Below are positions 51,197-59,930 of a DNA stretch of 64,000 nucleotides, in pieces; the stretch's first letter is position 1; the number at the start of each line of letters is the position of its first letter. The position numbers were made by a program, and so were the translations under genes. Below the pieces are notes generated by a model. That model was not told the DNA's origin, searched no databases, and worked only from the letters and a program-made list of their open reading frames with translations. Source of the DNA: Harenicola maris (GTDB lineage Bacteria; Pseudomonadota; Alphaproteobacteria; Rhodobacterales; Rhodobacteraceae); NCBI GenBank assembly GCA_018524345.1, contig JADQAZ010000002.1, positions 744,001 through 808,000 on the forward strand. Direction: 5' to 3'.

Positions 51197-53434
51197 CTAG
51201 ACAAAGTTGATGTGTTTGTAAAACGGCATCTCGCGCAGGCGGGTGCCGGTGGCGGCGAAGATCGCATTGGCAAGGGCCGGGGCGGCGGGGGGCACGGGGG
51301 GTTCCCCGATGCCGCGCACATGGCTGCCGTTTTCCAGCCCGCGGACCTCGATCTGCGGGGTTTGATACAGGCGCATGCCCTCGGCCATGTGGTAATTGCT
51401 CTGCTCTGCCTTGCCGTCCGCATAGGTGATTTCGGAGTTGATCGCATGGCCAAGGCCCCAGATCACGCCGCCTTGGACGAGGTTTTCAAAGTTGACCGGA
51501 TCGACCACGCGGCCCACATCGGCGGCGACAAAGACCTTGTCGATGCGGATGCCTGCGGGGGTGTCGGTGACCTCGACCACCTCTGCCACCGGCACGCCAA
51601 AGCTTTCGAACATGGCAAGGCCGCGGCCCCTTCCAGCGCCAAGGTCGCTGCCCCAGTTCGACATTTCGCCAATCGCCTCAAGCACTTGGCGGTGCACGGG
51701 GCGGGTGACGAGGCGCAGACGTTCCTCTAGCGGGTCGGCGCCTGCGGCGTGGATCAGCTCGTCAAAGAAGCCTTCGGCGAAGAAGCCGGAGGTGGAGGCC
51801 CCGACGGAGCGCCAGCTGCTGGTCGGGGCGAGTTCGGGCACGATATAGCCGCGCACCCGCAGGTGCGGCAGGGCGAAGGGCATGTTCCATGCGCCCGCCA
51901 CGATCTGTGCATCGGGGCCGGAGAGGGACAGGCCCATGCGCCCCATCTGCGAGACGGAGGAGGAGACCGTTGCGATATCCAGCGCCCAGCTTTCGACCCG
52001 CCCGTCCTTCACCGATCCGGTGGAGCGGGCCATGCCGATCTGGCGGGGGTAATCCTGTGCGAAATCCTCCTCGCGTGAGAAGGTCAGCTTGATCGGCACG
52101 CCGGGCAGTTGCGCGGCAATTTCCGCAGCGAGGGTGATGACGTCGAATTCCAGCCGATGGCCAAAGCTGCCGCCGATGAACTGGTTGTGGAAGGTGACCT
52201 GCTCCATCTCGCAGCCGACCTTGGCGGCGACCTGCATCTGGACAAAGCGGGGGAGCTGATGGCCGGACCAGACCTCTGCCCCATTGGCATCGGCGCGGAT
52301 GATCGCGCCCAGCGGCTCAAGCGGTTGGTGGGCGACATAGGGGGCGCGATATTCGGCGGTGATGACCTCGCCCTGATGGGCGGTGTCCACATCGCCGTCA
52401 TCGCGCCACGTGGTGTTCAGCCGTTCGGGGGTGAAGGAATTTGCGACCGCCTCCCAGTGCTCCGCCTGTTCGGCGGGGTAGGGGGCGGGGCCCCATGTGA
52501 CCTCCAGCGCCTCGGCGGCCTTGAAGGCGCGCCATGTGTTGTCGGCCACCACGGCGAGGCCGCCGGTGACGGGCAGCACGGCTTTGACCCCGCGCATGGC
52601 CTCGGCCTTGGCCGCGTCAAAGTCGAGCAGTTCCCCGCCTTGGCGCGGGTTTATCCGCACGGCGGCATGGAGCATATCGGGCAGGGAGATATCGATGCCA
52701 TAGGGCAGGGTGCCGGTGGATTTGGCAACGATATCCGTGCGTTGCATCGGCTTGCCGATGAGGCGCCACTCTGCGGGATCGCGCAGGGGGGTGTCCGTGA
52801 CGGGGGGGATTTGCGCGGCCTCGGCGGCGAGGGCGGTATAGGGGATCGCCTCGCCCGTGGGGGTGATGACCCTGCCATTTTCGGTTTTCAACTGCTCGGC
52901 CGGGAGGCCCGTGCGCCGCGCGGCGGCGGCCTTGAGGGTTTCGCGGGCCATGGCGCCGGCGGCGCGCAGTTTGTCGTATTGATCGGGCGTGGAGGAGGAG
53001 CCCCCCGTGCCCTGCACCCCGAGGATTTTGAAGGCAGAGCTGGCCACAACCCGCATGGAACGCGCGGCGAGCCCCTCGTCAAAGGCGGCGAAGGGGACGG
53101 CGTCATTGGCCATGGCGGTGTTGTAATAGGCGGGGTCGGGGGCGCCAAAGCTGACCTCGGCCTGATCGAGGGCGATGTCGAGTTCCTCTGCGATCAAGGC
53201 GGTTTGCATGGAATGCACGCCCTGCCCGCTGTCCGCATGGGGGGCGATCAGGGTGATGCCCTGTTCGGTGATCTTGACGAAGGGGTTAAAGGCGGCCTCG
53301 CCCTCTGCCAGTGACTCTGTGAGCGGGTTTTCCGATGGTTTGACCGCCAGATAGGTGCCGAAGGCGACGCCGCCGAGGACGGCGGCAGAGCCGATGAGAA
53401 AGCTGCGGCGGGCGATGGTGCGGGTGCGTCCCAT
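51197..53434 (-). CDS. Molybdopterin-binding subunit of an IorB-like oxidoreductase
   Basis: The large subunit (745 residues) of a xanthine-oxidase-family molybdenum hydroxylase that oxidises an N-heterocycle or aldehyde. A Tat signal is seen at the N-terminus (RRSFLIGSAAVLGG, about 9-22), so the folded enzyme is exported. Family motifs include HADSGQGVHSMQTALIAEEL, HQPLEPLGAIIRA, NQFIGGSFGHRLEFD and the C-terminal VRGIGEPPVPPAAPALANAI with the expected catalytic Glu. This isoquinoline 1-oxidoreductase-like type has no FAD subunit and passes electrons to a cytochrome. It lies 3 bases after the 2Fe-2S subunit gene. Confidence 0.92.
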   Translation of the reverse strand: MGRTRTIARRSFLIGSAAVLGGVAFGTYLAVKPSENPLTESLAEGEAAFNPFVKITEQGITLIAPHADSGQGVHSMQTALIAEELDIALDQAEVSFGAPDPAYYNTAMANDAVPFAAFDEGLAARSMRVVASSAFKILGVQGTGGSSSTPDQYDKLRAAGAMARETLKAAAARRTGLPAEQLKTENGRVITPTGEAIPYTALAAEAAQIPPVTDTPLRDPAEWRLIGKPMQRTDIVAKSTGTLPYGIDISLPDMLHAAVRINPRQGGELLDFDAAKAEAMRGVKAVLPVTGGLAVVADNTWRAFKAAEALEVTWGPAPYPAEQAEHWEAVANSFTPERLNTTWRDDGDVDTAHQGEVITAEYRAPYVAHQPLEPLGAIIRADANGAEVWSGHQLPRFVQMQVAAKVGCEMEQVTFHNQFIGGSFGHRLEFDVITLAAEIAAQLPGVPIKLTFSREEDFAQDYPRQIGMARSTGSVKDGRVESWALDIATVSSSVSQMGRMGLSLSGPDAQIVAGAWNMPFALPHLRVRGYIVPELAPTSSWRSVGASTSGFFAEGFFDELIHAAGADPLEERLRLVTRPVHRQVLEAIGEMSNWGSDLGAGRGRGLAMFESFGVPVAEVVEVTDTPAGIRIDKVFVAADVGRVVDPVNFENLVQGGVIWGLGHAINSEITYADGKAEQSNYHMAEGMRLYQTPQIEVRGLENGSHVRGIGEPPVPPAAPALANAIFAATGTRLREMPFYKHINFV

Positions 53435-53437
53435 GGC

Positions 53438-53899
53438 TCAGGCCCCCTGCAGCTTGGCAGCGGCGGTTTTGACGGCGGCGCGGATGCGCGGGTAGGTGCC
53501 GCAACGGCACAGATTGCTGCTCATGGCGCGGTCTATGTCCTCGTCGCTGGGCTCGGGGTGGGTTTCAAGGAAGGCGGCGGCCTGCATGATCTGGCCGGAT
53601 TGGCAGTAGCCGCATTGCGCCACCTGATGATCCACCCAGGCCTGTTGCACCGCGTGCATGGCCTCGGGGGTGCCGAGCCCCTCGATCGTGGTGATCTCGG
53701 CATTTCCGATATCGCCCACCGGCATCTGACAGGAGCGCACCGCCTGCCCGTCGATATGCACGGTGCAGGCGCCGCATTGGGCGATGCCGCAGCCGTATTT
53801 CGGGCCGGTGATGCCAAGCTCGTCCCGCAGGGCCCAGAGCAGGGGCATGTCCTCCTCCACGTCGAGGGAGTAGCTTGTGCCGTTGACCGAGAGTTCCAT
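53438..53899 (-). CDS. (2Fe-2S)-binding subunit of an IorA-like oxidoreductase
   Basis: The small subunit (153 residues) with two [2Fe-2S] clusters. The plant-type site is [18 protein letters not shown] plus Cys in VRSCQMP; the second, helical domain has [16 protein letters not shown] and [17 protein letters not shown]. It carries electrons from the Mo centre. It has no signal and would be co-exported with the Tat-targeted large subunit. The ATG at 53899 directly begins the ferredoxin fold; the 89 codons open upstream cross the divergent regulator. First gene of the four-gene operon. Confidence 0.94.
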   Translation of the reverse strand: MELSVNGTSYSLDVEEDMPLLWALRDELGITGPKYGCGIAQCGACTVHIDGQAVRSCQMPVGDIGNAEITTIEGLGTPEAMHAVQQAWVDHQVAQCGYCQSGQIMQAAAFLETHPEPSDEDIDRAMSSNLCRCGTYPRIRAAVKTAAAKLQGA

Positions 53900-53930
53900 A
53901 TCGTGCCTGCCTGTTCGGTGGGAAAATATA

Positions 53931-53959
53931 AATGGACATTTGTTGTAATCTTGTCCATT
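53931..53959. promoter_or_regulatory. Candidate operator of the divergent TetR-type regulator
   Basis: A perfect inverted repeat AATGGACA (53931-53938) and TGTCCATT (53952-53959), centres 21 bases apart, i.e. two helical turns, in an AT-rich 96-base divergent gap. The position between the oxidoreductase operon and the tetR-type gene suits control of both. Confidence 0.6.
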
Positions 53960-53995
53960 ACTGCCGGAATAGCAACAAGATATTGCGATGACGTA

Positions 53996-54559
53996 ATGGC
54001 AGTTCAGAACATAGATTTGATAGAGGCCGCCATGGCGCGGATTTTGCGCTTTGGTTTTGCCAAGACCACAATGATAGACATAGCCCGCGAGGCGGGCGTG
54101 TCGAGGCAGACCCTGTATAATTCTTATGCCACCAAGGAGGAGATGATCTCTGCCGTGGTGCTGCATGAGGGCGAGGTGACGATTGCCGATGTGGAGGGGC
54201 GCTGGGAAAAGGCGGAGAGCCTTGGCGAAAAGCTGGATATCTTTTTCGCGCGGGTGCCTTTGCGCTGGTATGACCTGATTGCCGGATCGCCCGAGGCGGC
54301 GGAGCTGACCGATGCGGTTGATGGGGTCGCGAAGGCGGCCCGAAACACCGTGCTGGAACGCTGGGCCATGGTGATCGAGGCGCTGCTTGAGGAAAGCTAT
54401 CCGAATATGGAGGGCGGCCCTGCGGTGCGGGCGGCGCTGGCGGAGTTCATTTTCTCGACGGCGATGAATGCCAAACGCGATGCCGCCACGCGCAGCGTGC
54501 TGGAGCGGCGCTTGTCTGTGCTCAAGCTCTGCGTCTTGTCGATTGTTGAAGATACCTGA
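53996..54559 (+). CDS. TetR-family transcriptional regulator
   Basis: A 187-residue repressor-type regulator. The N-terminal HTH (about 9-55) reads [40 protein letters not shown] in two clear parts, the standard TetR pattern. The C-terminal ligand-binding helices (about 60-187) are diverse as usual. The ATG at 53996 is used because the HTH starts nine residues later; upstream frame crosses the divergent gene. It most likely controls the molybdenum hydroxylase operon and itself. Confidence 0.9.
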   Translation: MAVQNIDLIEAAMARILRFGFAKTTMIDIAREAGVSRQTLYNSYATKEEMISAVVLHEGEVTIADVEGRWEKAESLGEKLDIFFARVPLRWYDLIAGSPEAAELTDAVDGVAKAARNTVLERWAMVIEALLEESYPNMEGGPAVRAALAEFIFSTAMNAKRDAATRSVLERRLSVLKLCVLSIVEDT

Positions 54560-54579
54560 ACCCGGCTAAGGCGGGGGAG

Positions 54580-54614
54580 GCAAAAAAGGGGCTGCGCAGC
54601 AGCCCCTTTTTTGC
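54580..54614. terminator. Strong bidirectional intrinsic terminator
   Basis: Perfect 16-base arms (54580-54595 and 54599-54614) around the loop GCA: AAAAAAGGGGCTGC on one side and GCAGCCCCTTTTTT on the other. A-run before and T-run after the GC stem allow termination in both directions, serving the tetR-type gene (ends 54559) and the convergent RND gene. Confidence 0.92.
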
Positions 54615-54616
54615 TT

Positions 54617-54693
54617 CGCGGGGCAAGCCTGCGTCAGCAGGCTTGCCCCGCGCCTGCGGCGGCGGCTTGATCCCCGCGGGGGATCAAGCCGCC
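54617..54693. repeat. Two further perfect hairpins at the 3' end of the RND operon
   Basis: Arms 54617-54632 and 54637-54652 pair perfectly over 16 bases (loop GTCA). Arms 54661-54675 and 54679-54693 pair perfectly over 15 bases (loop GCG); the last one covers the final codons and stop of the RND permease gene. With the adjacent terminator they make three perfect stems in 114 bases. Confidence 0.85.
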
Positions 54694-57600
54694 TTGGTGC
54701 GGGCCGGATCGGCCCGCATGAAGAAGACGTAGTAGAACACCGGCGCGGCGATCAGGGTGAGCACAGAGGCGAAGGCCAGCCCGCCCATGATCGTGACCGC
54801 CATGGACTGGAAGAAGGCGTCCGAGATCAGCGGCAGCATGCCGAGGATCGTTGTTGCCGCCGCCAGCGCCACGGGGCGCAGGCGGGAGGTGGAGGCCTCT
54901 GTGATCGCGTCGCGCAGGGGTTGGGTCGGGTTTTCGCGGCGGGTGATGTCGATTTCCTCGACCAGAACGATGCCGTTCTTGATCAGCATCCCCGAGAGCG
55001 AGAGCAGGCCCAGAAGCGCGGTGAAGGTGAAGGGCATGCCCGTCCCAAGCAGGCCGAGCGATACCCCGTTGACCGACATGGGCACCAGCAGCCAGATGAT
55101 CAGCGGTTGCCGCAGCGCGTTGAACAGCAGCACCGAGATCAGCACCATGATGATCAGTGACAGGGGCAGCTGTTTGCCAAGGCTGGCCTGCGCATCGCCC
55201 GAGCTTTCCAGCTCTCCGCCCCATTCCATTTTATAGCCGGCGGGAATCTCCATGCCGTCGATGGCGGATTGGACCTCTGCCTGCACTTCGGCGGCGGTTT
55301 TGCCGATGGGAATATCCGCGCCAAGGGTGATGGTATAGACGCGGTCGCGCCGTTGCATGAGGGTGTTTTGCCCCTCGAACCGCAGCCCATTGGTGACCTG
55401 TTCGATGGGCACGATCACCCCGCCCGCATCGGAATAGACGCCGTAATCGGTCAGGTTCAGGCCCGCATCGGGGGCAGAGCGCAGGACGATGGGCAATTGC
55501 CGTTCGCCTTCGCGGAAGACCCCTGCGGTGACGCCATCGGTGGCAAAGAGCAGGATATCGGCGATATCGCTGCGCGAGACGCCGGCCTCCTGCGCGCGGT
55601 CAGAGGCGTAGATGGGCCGCAGCACCTGCTCCATCTCGCGCCAGTCGGTGCGGGGGGCGATGATATTCTCGCTGGCCCCTTCGAGCAGGTCTTGAGCCTC
55701 GGCTGCCAGATCGCGCAGCACCACGGGGTCGGAGCCGGACAGGCGGACCTCGATCGGGTTGCCGCCGCCGGGGCCGAAGGCGAGGCGTTTGGCGCGCAGC
55801 TCTGCCTGTGGCAGATGGGTTTTGCCAAAGGCCTCGAGCTCGGCGATCAGGGCCGCAATCGTGTCGATGGTTTCGGTGCGCACGATGATGTGGCCGTAGG
55901 AGGGGTTCGGATCCTCGCCCTGATAGGTGAGCATAAAGCGCGAGGCGCCTTGGCCGACGAAGGCCGTGGTGGAGACCACGGGTTCCTGCTCGGCGAGCCA
56001 GTCCTCAAGTACCATCAGGTCGCGGGAGGTCTCGTGAATAGAGGCCCCCTGCGCCAGTTTGTAGTGCACGAAGAACAGCGGTGTGTTGCTGTCGGGGAAG
56101 AACTGCTGCTTGATGGAGCCGAAGGCGGCAAAGCACAGCACGGTGATGGCCACGAGGCCGGGGATGACTAGCCACCAAAGCTTTAGGCAGAGGTGCAGCA
56201 CCGCGGCATAGCCGCGAAACAGCAGCCCGCCGTAGGCGTCGTCATGGCTGCTGCCTGAATTGCCGACCTTGAACAGGTAGTGGCCCAGCAGGGGCGTGAC
56301 GGTCAGGGCCAGCACCCATGACAGCAGCAGCGAAATACCGATCACCGCAAAGAGCGAGAACAGGAATTCCCCGGTCGAATCCGGGCTAAGCCCGATCCCG
56401 GCGAAGGCCATGATGGCGATCACTGTCGCGCCCAGCAGCGGGATTTGGGTTTTTTCCGCCGCATCGGCCCCCGCATCATGGGAGGACTGCCCCTTTTGCA
56501 TCGAGACCTGCATCCCCTCGGCGACCACAATGGCGTTGTCCACCAGCATCCCCATGGCGATGATCAGCGCCCCAAGGGAGATCCGCTCCATCTCGATCGA
56601 GAAGATCGCCATGAAGAACAGGGTGCCCACTACCGTCAGCAGCAGGGTCATCCCCACCACGACAGAGGCGCGCCAGCCCATGAACAGGGCCAGCACGATC
56701 ACAACAATCGCCACCGACATGGCAAGGTTCACGAGGAAGGCGTTGGAGGCCTCTTCCACCACCAGATGCTGTTGGTAGATCGGGTGAAAGGTGATCCCCG
56801 CCGGAATTTGCGGGGCGAGTTCGGCAAGGCGTGCATCGACGCGGTGGCCCACATCGACGATGTTTTCAGAGGCAATGCCCGCAACGCCAAGGGTGAAGGC
56901 CTCTTCCCCGTTGTGGCGGATCAGCAGGCTGGGGTTGGTTTCGCGCGCGCGGTAGACCTCGGCGAAGTCGCCGATGTTCAGAACCTTGTCGCCAACGCCG
57001 ATGGCCAGACCGGCGATTTCCTCGACGCTATCGCTGCCTTCGGGGCGCTGGATCAGGGTGCGCCCGTTTTGGTCCTGCAATGTGCCGCTGTCGGAAATTT
57101 CGTTGGAATTGGCCAGAGCGGCCTGAATCACGGCGGGCGAGATATGCAGGTTGTTGGTCAGGGCCTCATCCGGTTCGACATAGATCACCTCGTTCGGCAC
57201 GCCCGAGAGGCTGACATCGGCAACCCCCGGAACGGCCTGCAATTCGCGGCGCAGGAAGGTGGAGAGGTTGTATTTCTCGGCATCGGTAAAGCCGGGGGCG
57301 GAGATGGCGTAATACAGGCCATACACATCGCCGAAGCTGTCGTTGACAAAGGGGGTGGAGGTGCCGCTGGGCAGGGTGGCGTCGCTGACGCGGTTGCGCA
57401 GTTTGCTCCAGATCTGGGGCAGGGCGTCGCCGTCGTAGGTGTCTTTCATATCCACGGTGATCCATGACAGCCCGGGCTGGTTCATGGAGCGGATTTCCTT
57501 GACCTCCGACATCTTCTGGATTTCGGATTCGATGGGTTCGGAGACTTCGCGCGCGACCTCGGCCGCCGAGGCGCCGGCGTAGGTGGTGACGACAACGGCG

Positions 57601-57731
57601 GATTTGATGGTGAAGGCGGGGTCTTCGAGGCGGCCGAGGCTGTTAAACCCCCAAAGCCCGCCGAACAGACAGCCGAGGATAATCAGCCAGGTATAGATAG
57701 GCCGATCGATGGAAATCGTTGCGATATTCAT
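54684..57731 (-). CDS. RND efflux transporter permease (second system)
   Basis: A 1015-residue inner-membrane pump of the AcrB-like/NolG-type family. It starts IDRPIYTWLIILGCLFGG, has a proton-relay segment ALIIAMGMLVDNAIVVAEGM, two large periplasmic loops and a second transmembrane half with SLSGMLIKNGIVLVEEI. Length is normal, unlike the longer permease at 6434. It follows its adaptor gene by 12 bases. The final codons lie in a hairpin. Substrate unknown. Confidence 0.94.
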   Translation of the reverse strand: MNIATISIDRPIYTWLIILGCLFGGLWGFNSLGRLEDPAFTIKSAVVVTTYAGASAAEVAREVSEPIESEIQKMSEVKEIRSMNQPGLSWITVDMKDTYDGDALPQIWSKLRNRVSDATLPSGTSTPFVNDSFGDVYGLYYAISAPGFTDAEKYNLSTFLRRELQAVPGVADVSLSGVPNEVIYVEPDEALTNNLHISPAVIQAALANSNEISDSGTLQDQNGRTLIQRPEGSDSVEEIAGLAIGVGDKVLNIGDFAEVYRARETNPSLLIRHNGEEAFTLGVAGIASENIVDVGHRVDARLAELAPQIPAGITFHPIYQQHLVVEEASNAFLVNLAMSVAIVVIVLALFMGWRASVVVGMTLLLTVVGTLFFMAIFSIEMERISLGALIIAMGMLVDNAIVVAEGMQVSMQKGQSSHDAGADAAEKTQIPLLGATVIAIMAFAGIGLSPDSTGEFLFSLFAVIGISLLLSWVLALTVTPLLGHYLFKVGNSGSSHDDAYGGLLFRGYAAVLHLCLKLWWLVIPGLVAITVLCFAAFGSIKQQFFPDSNTPLFFVHYKLAQGASIHETSRDLMVLEDWLAEQEPVVSTTAFVGQGASRFMLTYQGEDPNPSYGHIIVRTETIDTIAALIAELEAFGKTHLPQAELRAKRLAFGPGGGNPIEVRLSGSDPVVLRDLAAEAQDLLEGASENIIAPRTDWREMEQVLRPIYASDRAQEAGVSRSDIADILLFATDGVTAGVFREGERQLPIVLRSAPDAGLNLTDYGVYSDAGGVIVPIEQVTNGLRFEGQNTLMQRRDRVYTITLGADIPIGKTAAEVQAEVQSAIDGMEIPAGYKMEWGGELESSGDAQASLGKQLPLSLIIMVLISVLLFNALRQPLIIWLLVPMSVNGVSLGLLGTGMPFTFTALLGLLSLSGMLIKNGIVLVEEIDITRRENPTQPLRDAITEASTSRLRPVALAAATTILGMLPLISDAFFQSMAVTIMGGLAFASVLTLIAAPVFYYVFFMRADPARTKAA

Positions 57732-57743
57732 GTCTGATCGTCC

Positions 57744-58784
57744 TTAGTTCGCAAAGCCGGTAAAGCGGCGCACTTCCATGCCGTCCGCCAGCAGGGCCGC
57801 GCCGCTTGCGACGATTTCCTGACCTGCTTCCAGCCCGCTGATGACGGAGATCGTGCCGCTGGCCGAGGGTTCGATCTGGATCGGAACCATGGTCAGGGTG
57901 CCTTCGTCCTCGCCCACCGGATCAAAGCGCAGCACATGGGGGTTGCCTGCGCTGTCATTGATGATGGCAGAGCCGGGGATTTCCATTTTCGGGCCAAGGC
58001 CGGGGACATTCGCCGTGACCGTCACGGAGGAGCCGGGCAGGGCGATGACGCCCTCTGGACGCTCCATCCCGAGGGTCAGGCGGAAGGTTTGCCCCACTTC
58101 GGAGGCCTCGGCGATAAATTCGCGCGGCTCCAGCGGGTAGTTGGTGTCATTGCCGGGAAAGTTGGCCCAGATTTCCACCTTGGTCTTCTCGCCCACACGG
58201 CGGAAGAGGATTTCCGGCACTTCGATATCGACGCGCAGTTCGGACATGTCATGCAGGCGCACCGCAGGGGTGCCCGCGCTGATGGTGGTGAAATTGGCGA
58301 CAAAGCGTTGCGCGACAAGCCCGTCAAAGGGCGCGTGCAGCACCGCCTGTTCCAGCGCGCGTTTGGCGTTGCGGGTGTCGATCGCGGCGATTTCCTGCGC
58401 GGTTTTCGCATCATCGACGGAGACTTGGCTGACCGAGCTGCCCTGCAGCTTTTCCAGCCGTTCCAGCGTGCGCTCGGCTTGGTTCTGGGTGGCTTGGGCC
58501 TGTTCGAGGGCCAGTTCGAAGGGCTCTAGGTCCAGCTTGGCGATGACGGAGCCCTCGGGCAGGGTGTTCCCCTCCAGCACCGGAAACTCCACGATCTGGC
58601 CGCCGACTTGAAAGGCAAGGTCCACGGTTTGCTTGGCCACGACCTGTCCGAAGAACTGGCGCGTCAGGGTGCCGCCTTCGGTGGTGACGGTGATCAGCTT
58701 GACGAGGGGGGTGTCCTGCGCGGCGCCGGGGGTGGCAAAGGCGAAAAGGGAAAGGGAGGCAGCGGTAAGGAGGGTGCGCAGCAT
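57744..58784 (-). CDS. RND efflux periplasmic adaptor subunit (second system)
   Basis: A 346-residue membrane-fusion protein with a signal peptide (about 1-22, ATPGAAQ). The lipoyl-like halves are VDLAFQVGGQIVEFPVLEG and LHAPFDGLVAQRFV; the coiled-coil hairpin (about 90-135) lies between them. The barrel and membrane-proximal domains end with VASGAALLADGMEVRRFTG. ATG at 58784; the open frame upstream is not conserved. First gene of a two-gene pump operon, again without an outer-membrane channel gene. Confidence 0.92.
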   Translation of the reverse strand: MLRTLLTAASLSLFAFATPGAAQDTPLVKLITVTTEGGTLTRQFFGQVVAKQTVDLAFQVGGQIVEFPVLEGNTLPEGSVIAKLDLEPFELALEQAQATQNQAERTLERLEKLQGSSVSQVSVDDAKTAQEIAAIDTRNAKRALEQAVLHAPFDGLVAQRFVANFTTISAGTPAVRLHDMSELRVDIEVPEILFRRVGEKTKVEIWANFPGNDTNYPLEPREFIAEASEVGQTFRLTLGMERPEGVIALPGSSVTVTANVPGLGPKMEIPGSAIINDSAGNPHVLRFDPVGEDEGTLTMVPIQIEPSASGTISVISGLEAGQEIVASGAALLADGMEVRRFTGFAN

Positions 58785-58975
58785 ATGAAGCGGTCCTTGA
58801 ATTTTGCGGATATGTCGGCGGGCAGCATAGGGGGGAATGCCGCGCGAATCTATGGCGCGTGGTTTGCAGGGGGATCTGGGCTGCGTCAATGCAAGAGGGG
58901 CGGGAGGGCCCTTCCTCACGCATTGTTTTACTGGGGAGGCGGCAGGGATAACACAGATGTGAGCCTGCGGCTCTT

Positions 58976-59001
58976 GCGCGGCGTGCCTATTTGTGCCGCG
59001 C
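58976..59001. terminator. Hairpin after the lysR-type gene
   Basis: Arms GCGCGGC (58976-58982) and GCCGCGC (58995-59001) abut the stop codon of the regulator gene on the minus strand. The loop is 12 bases and no clear T-run follows, so it is a weak candidate. The rest of the gap to 58785 shows no gene. Confidence 0.3.
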
Positions 59002-59868
59002 CTACCTGGGGCCTGCATGCGCCATTTCGGCGCGCAGCCAATCGGCAAAGGCGCGGCCCGGCGCCGTTAGCCCGCCGGGGGGCGGGATGATCCAGTATCC
59101 GCCATCGGCTGTTAAGATCTGGTCAAAGGGTTTGACCAGCCGCCCCGTGGACAGCGCATGGGCCGAGGTGACGGCATCGCCAAGGCCGATGCCGGCCCCG
59201 GCCTCTGCCGCCGCATACATGGCCAGCAGGCCGGTGAAGGTGATCCCCGCGTCGCCGGGATCAAGGGCGCAGCCGGCGGAGGCAAGCCAGAGCCGCCAGT
59301 CCTCGCGGCTTTCCAGATGCAGCAGGTGATCGGGGGCGATGCGCTCCGGCGTCAGCCCCGCGTTGGTATAAAGGAAATCGGGGCTACAGACCGGAAAGAA
59401 ATGCACCTCCAGCAGCGGCTCCGCCCCCTTGGGCGGGCGGCGGGCATAGGCGATTTGCAGATCGCAGGTGGGCGCCATCACGCCCGAGGGGGTGGAGGAG
59501 AGCGTCAGCGCGATTTCGGGGTACAGGTTCACAAAGCGGCGGATACGCGGGGCCAGCCATGTGGCGGCAAAGCCGGAGGTCACCGCGACCAGTAGCTCGC
59601 CCCGCGCCGCCCCATGGCCGCGATGGGCATCGCGCAGCTGTTCCAGCGCGGGGCGCACCGCGGCGACATAGCGCCGCCCCTCTGCCGTCAGGGTGATGCC
59701 GCGGCCCGCAGGCTGGATCAGGCGAAAGCCGAGCCGCGCCTCAAGCGCCTTGATCTTGTGGCTGCAGGCGCTGGCGCTCAGGTTCACCTGCGCCGCCGCT
59801 TGGTGGATGGAGCCGGTGCGGGCAAGGGCCTCTAGGGTTTCGAGGGCGGCGAGGGGGGGAATATTCAT
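59002..59868 (-). CDS. LysR-family transcriptional regulator
   Basis: A 288-residue regulator of the GcvA-like group. The HTH (about 4-62) includes ALARTGSIHQAAAQVNLSAS and ALEARLGFRLIQPAGRGITLT; the effector-binding domain has ELLVAVTSGFAATWLAPRIRRFVNLYPEI and AAEAGAGIGLGDAV. The ATG at 59868 is chosen because the HTH begins at once. It is divergent from the desaturase-isomerase-uxaC set and is the natural candidate regulator for it. Confidence 0.9.
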   Translation of the reverse strand: MNIPPLAALETLEALARTGSIHQAAAQVNLSASACSHKIKALEARLGFRLIQPAGRGITLTAEGRRYVAAVRPALEQLRDAHRGHGAARGELLVAVTSGFAATWLAPRIRRFVNLYPEIALTLSSTPSGVMAPTCDLQIAYARRPPKGAEPLLEVHFFPVCSPDFLYTNAGLTPERIAPDHLLHLESREDWRLWLASAGCALDPGDAGITFTGLLAMYAAAEAGAGIGLGDAVTSAHALSTGRLVKPFDQILTADGGYWIIPPPGGLTAPGRAFADWLRAEMAHAGPR

Positions 59869-59930
59869 GCAAGAATTGCAGCAGTTATGCGAAAAACTGT
59901 CAATAGACCTGCAAAACATGGGGGATTAGC

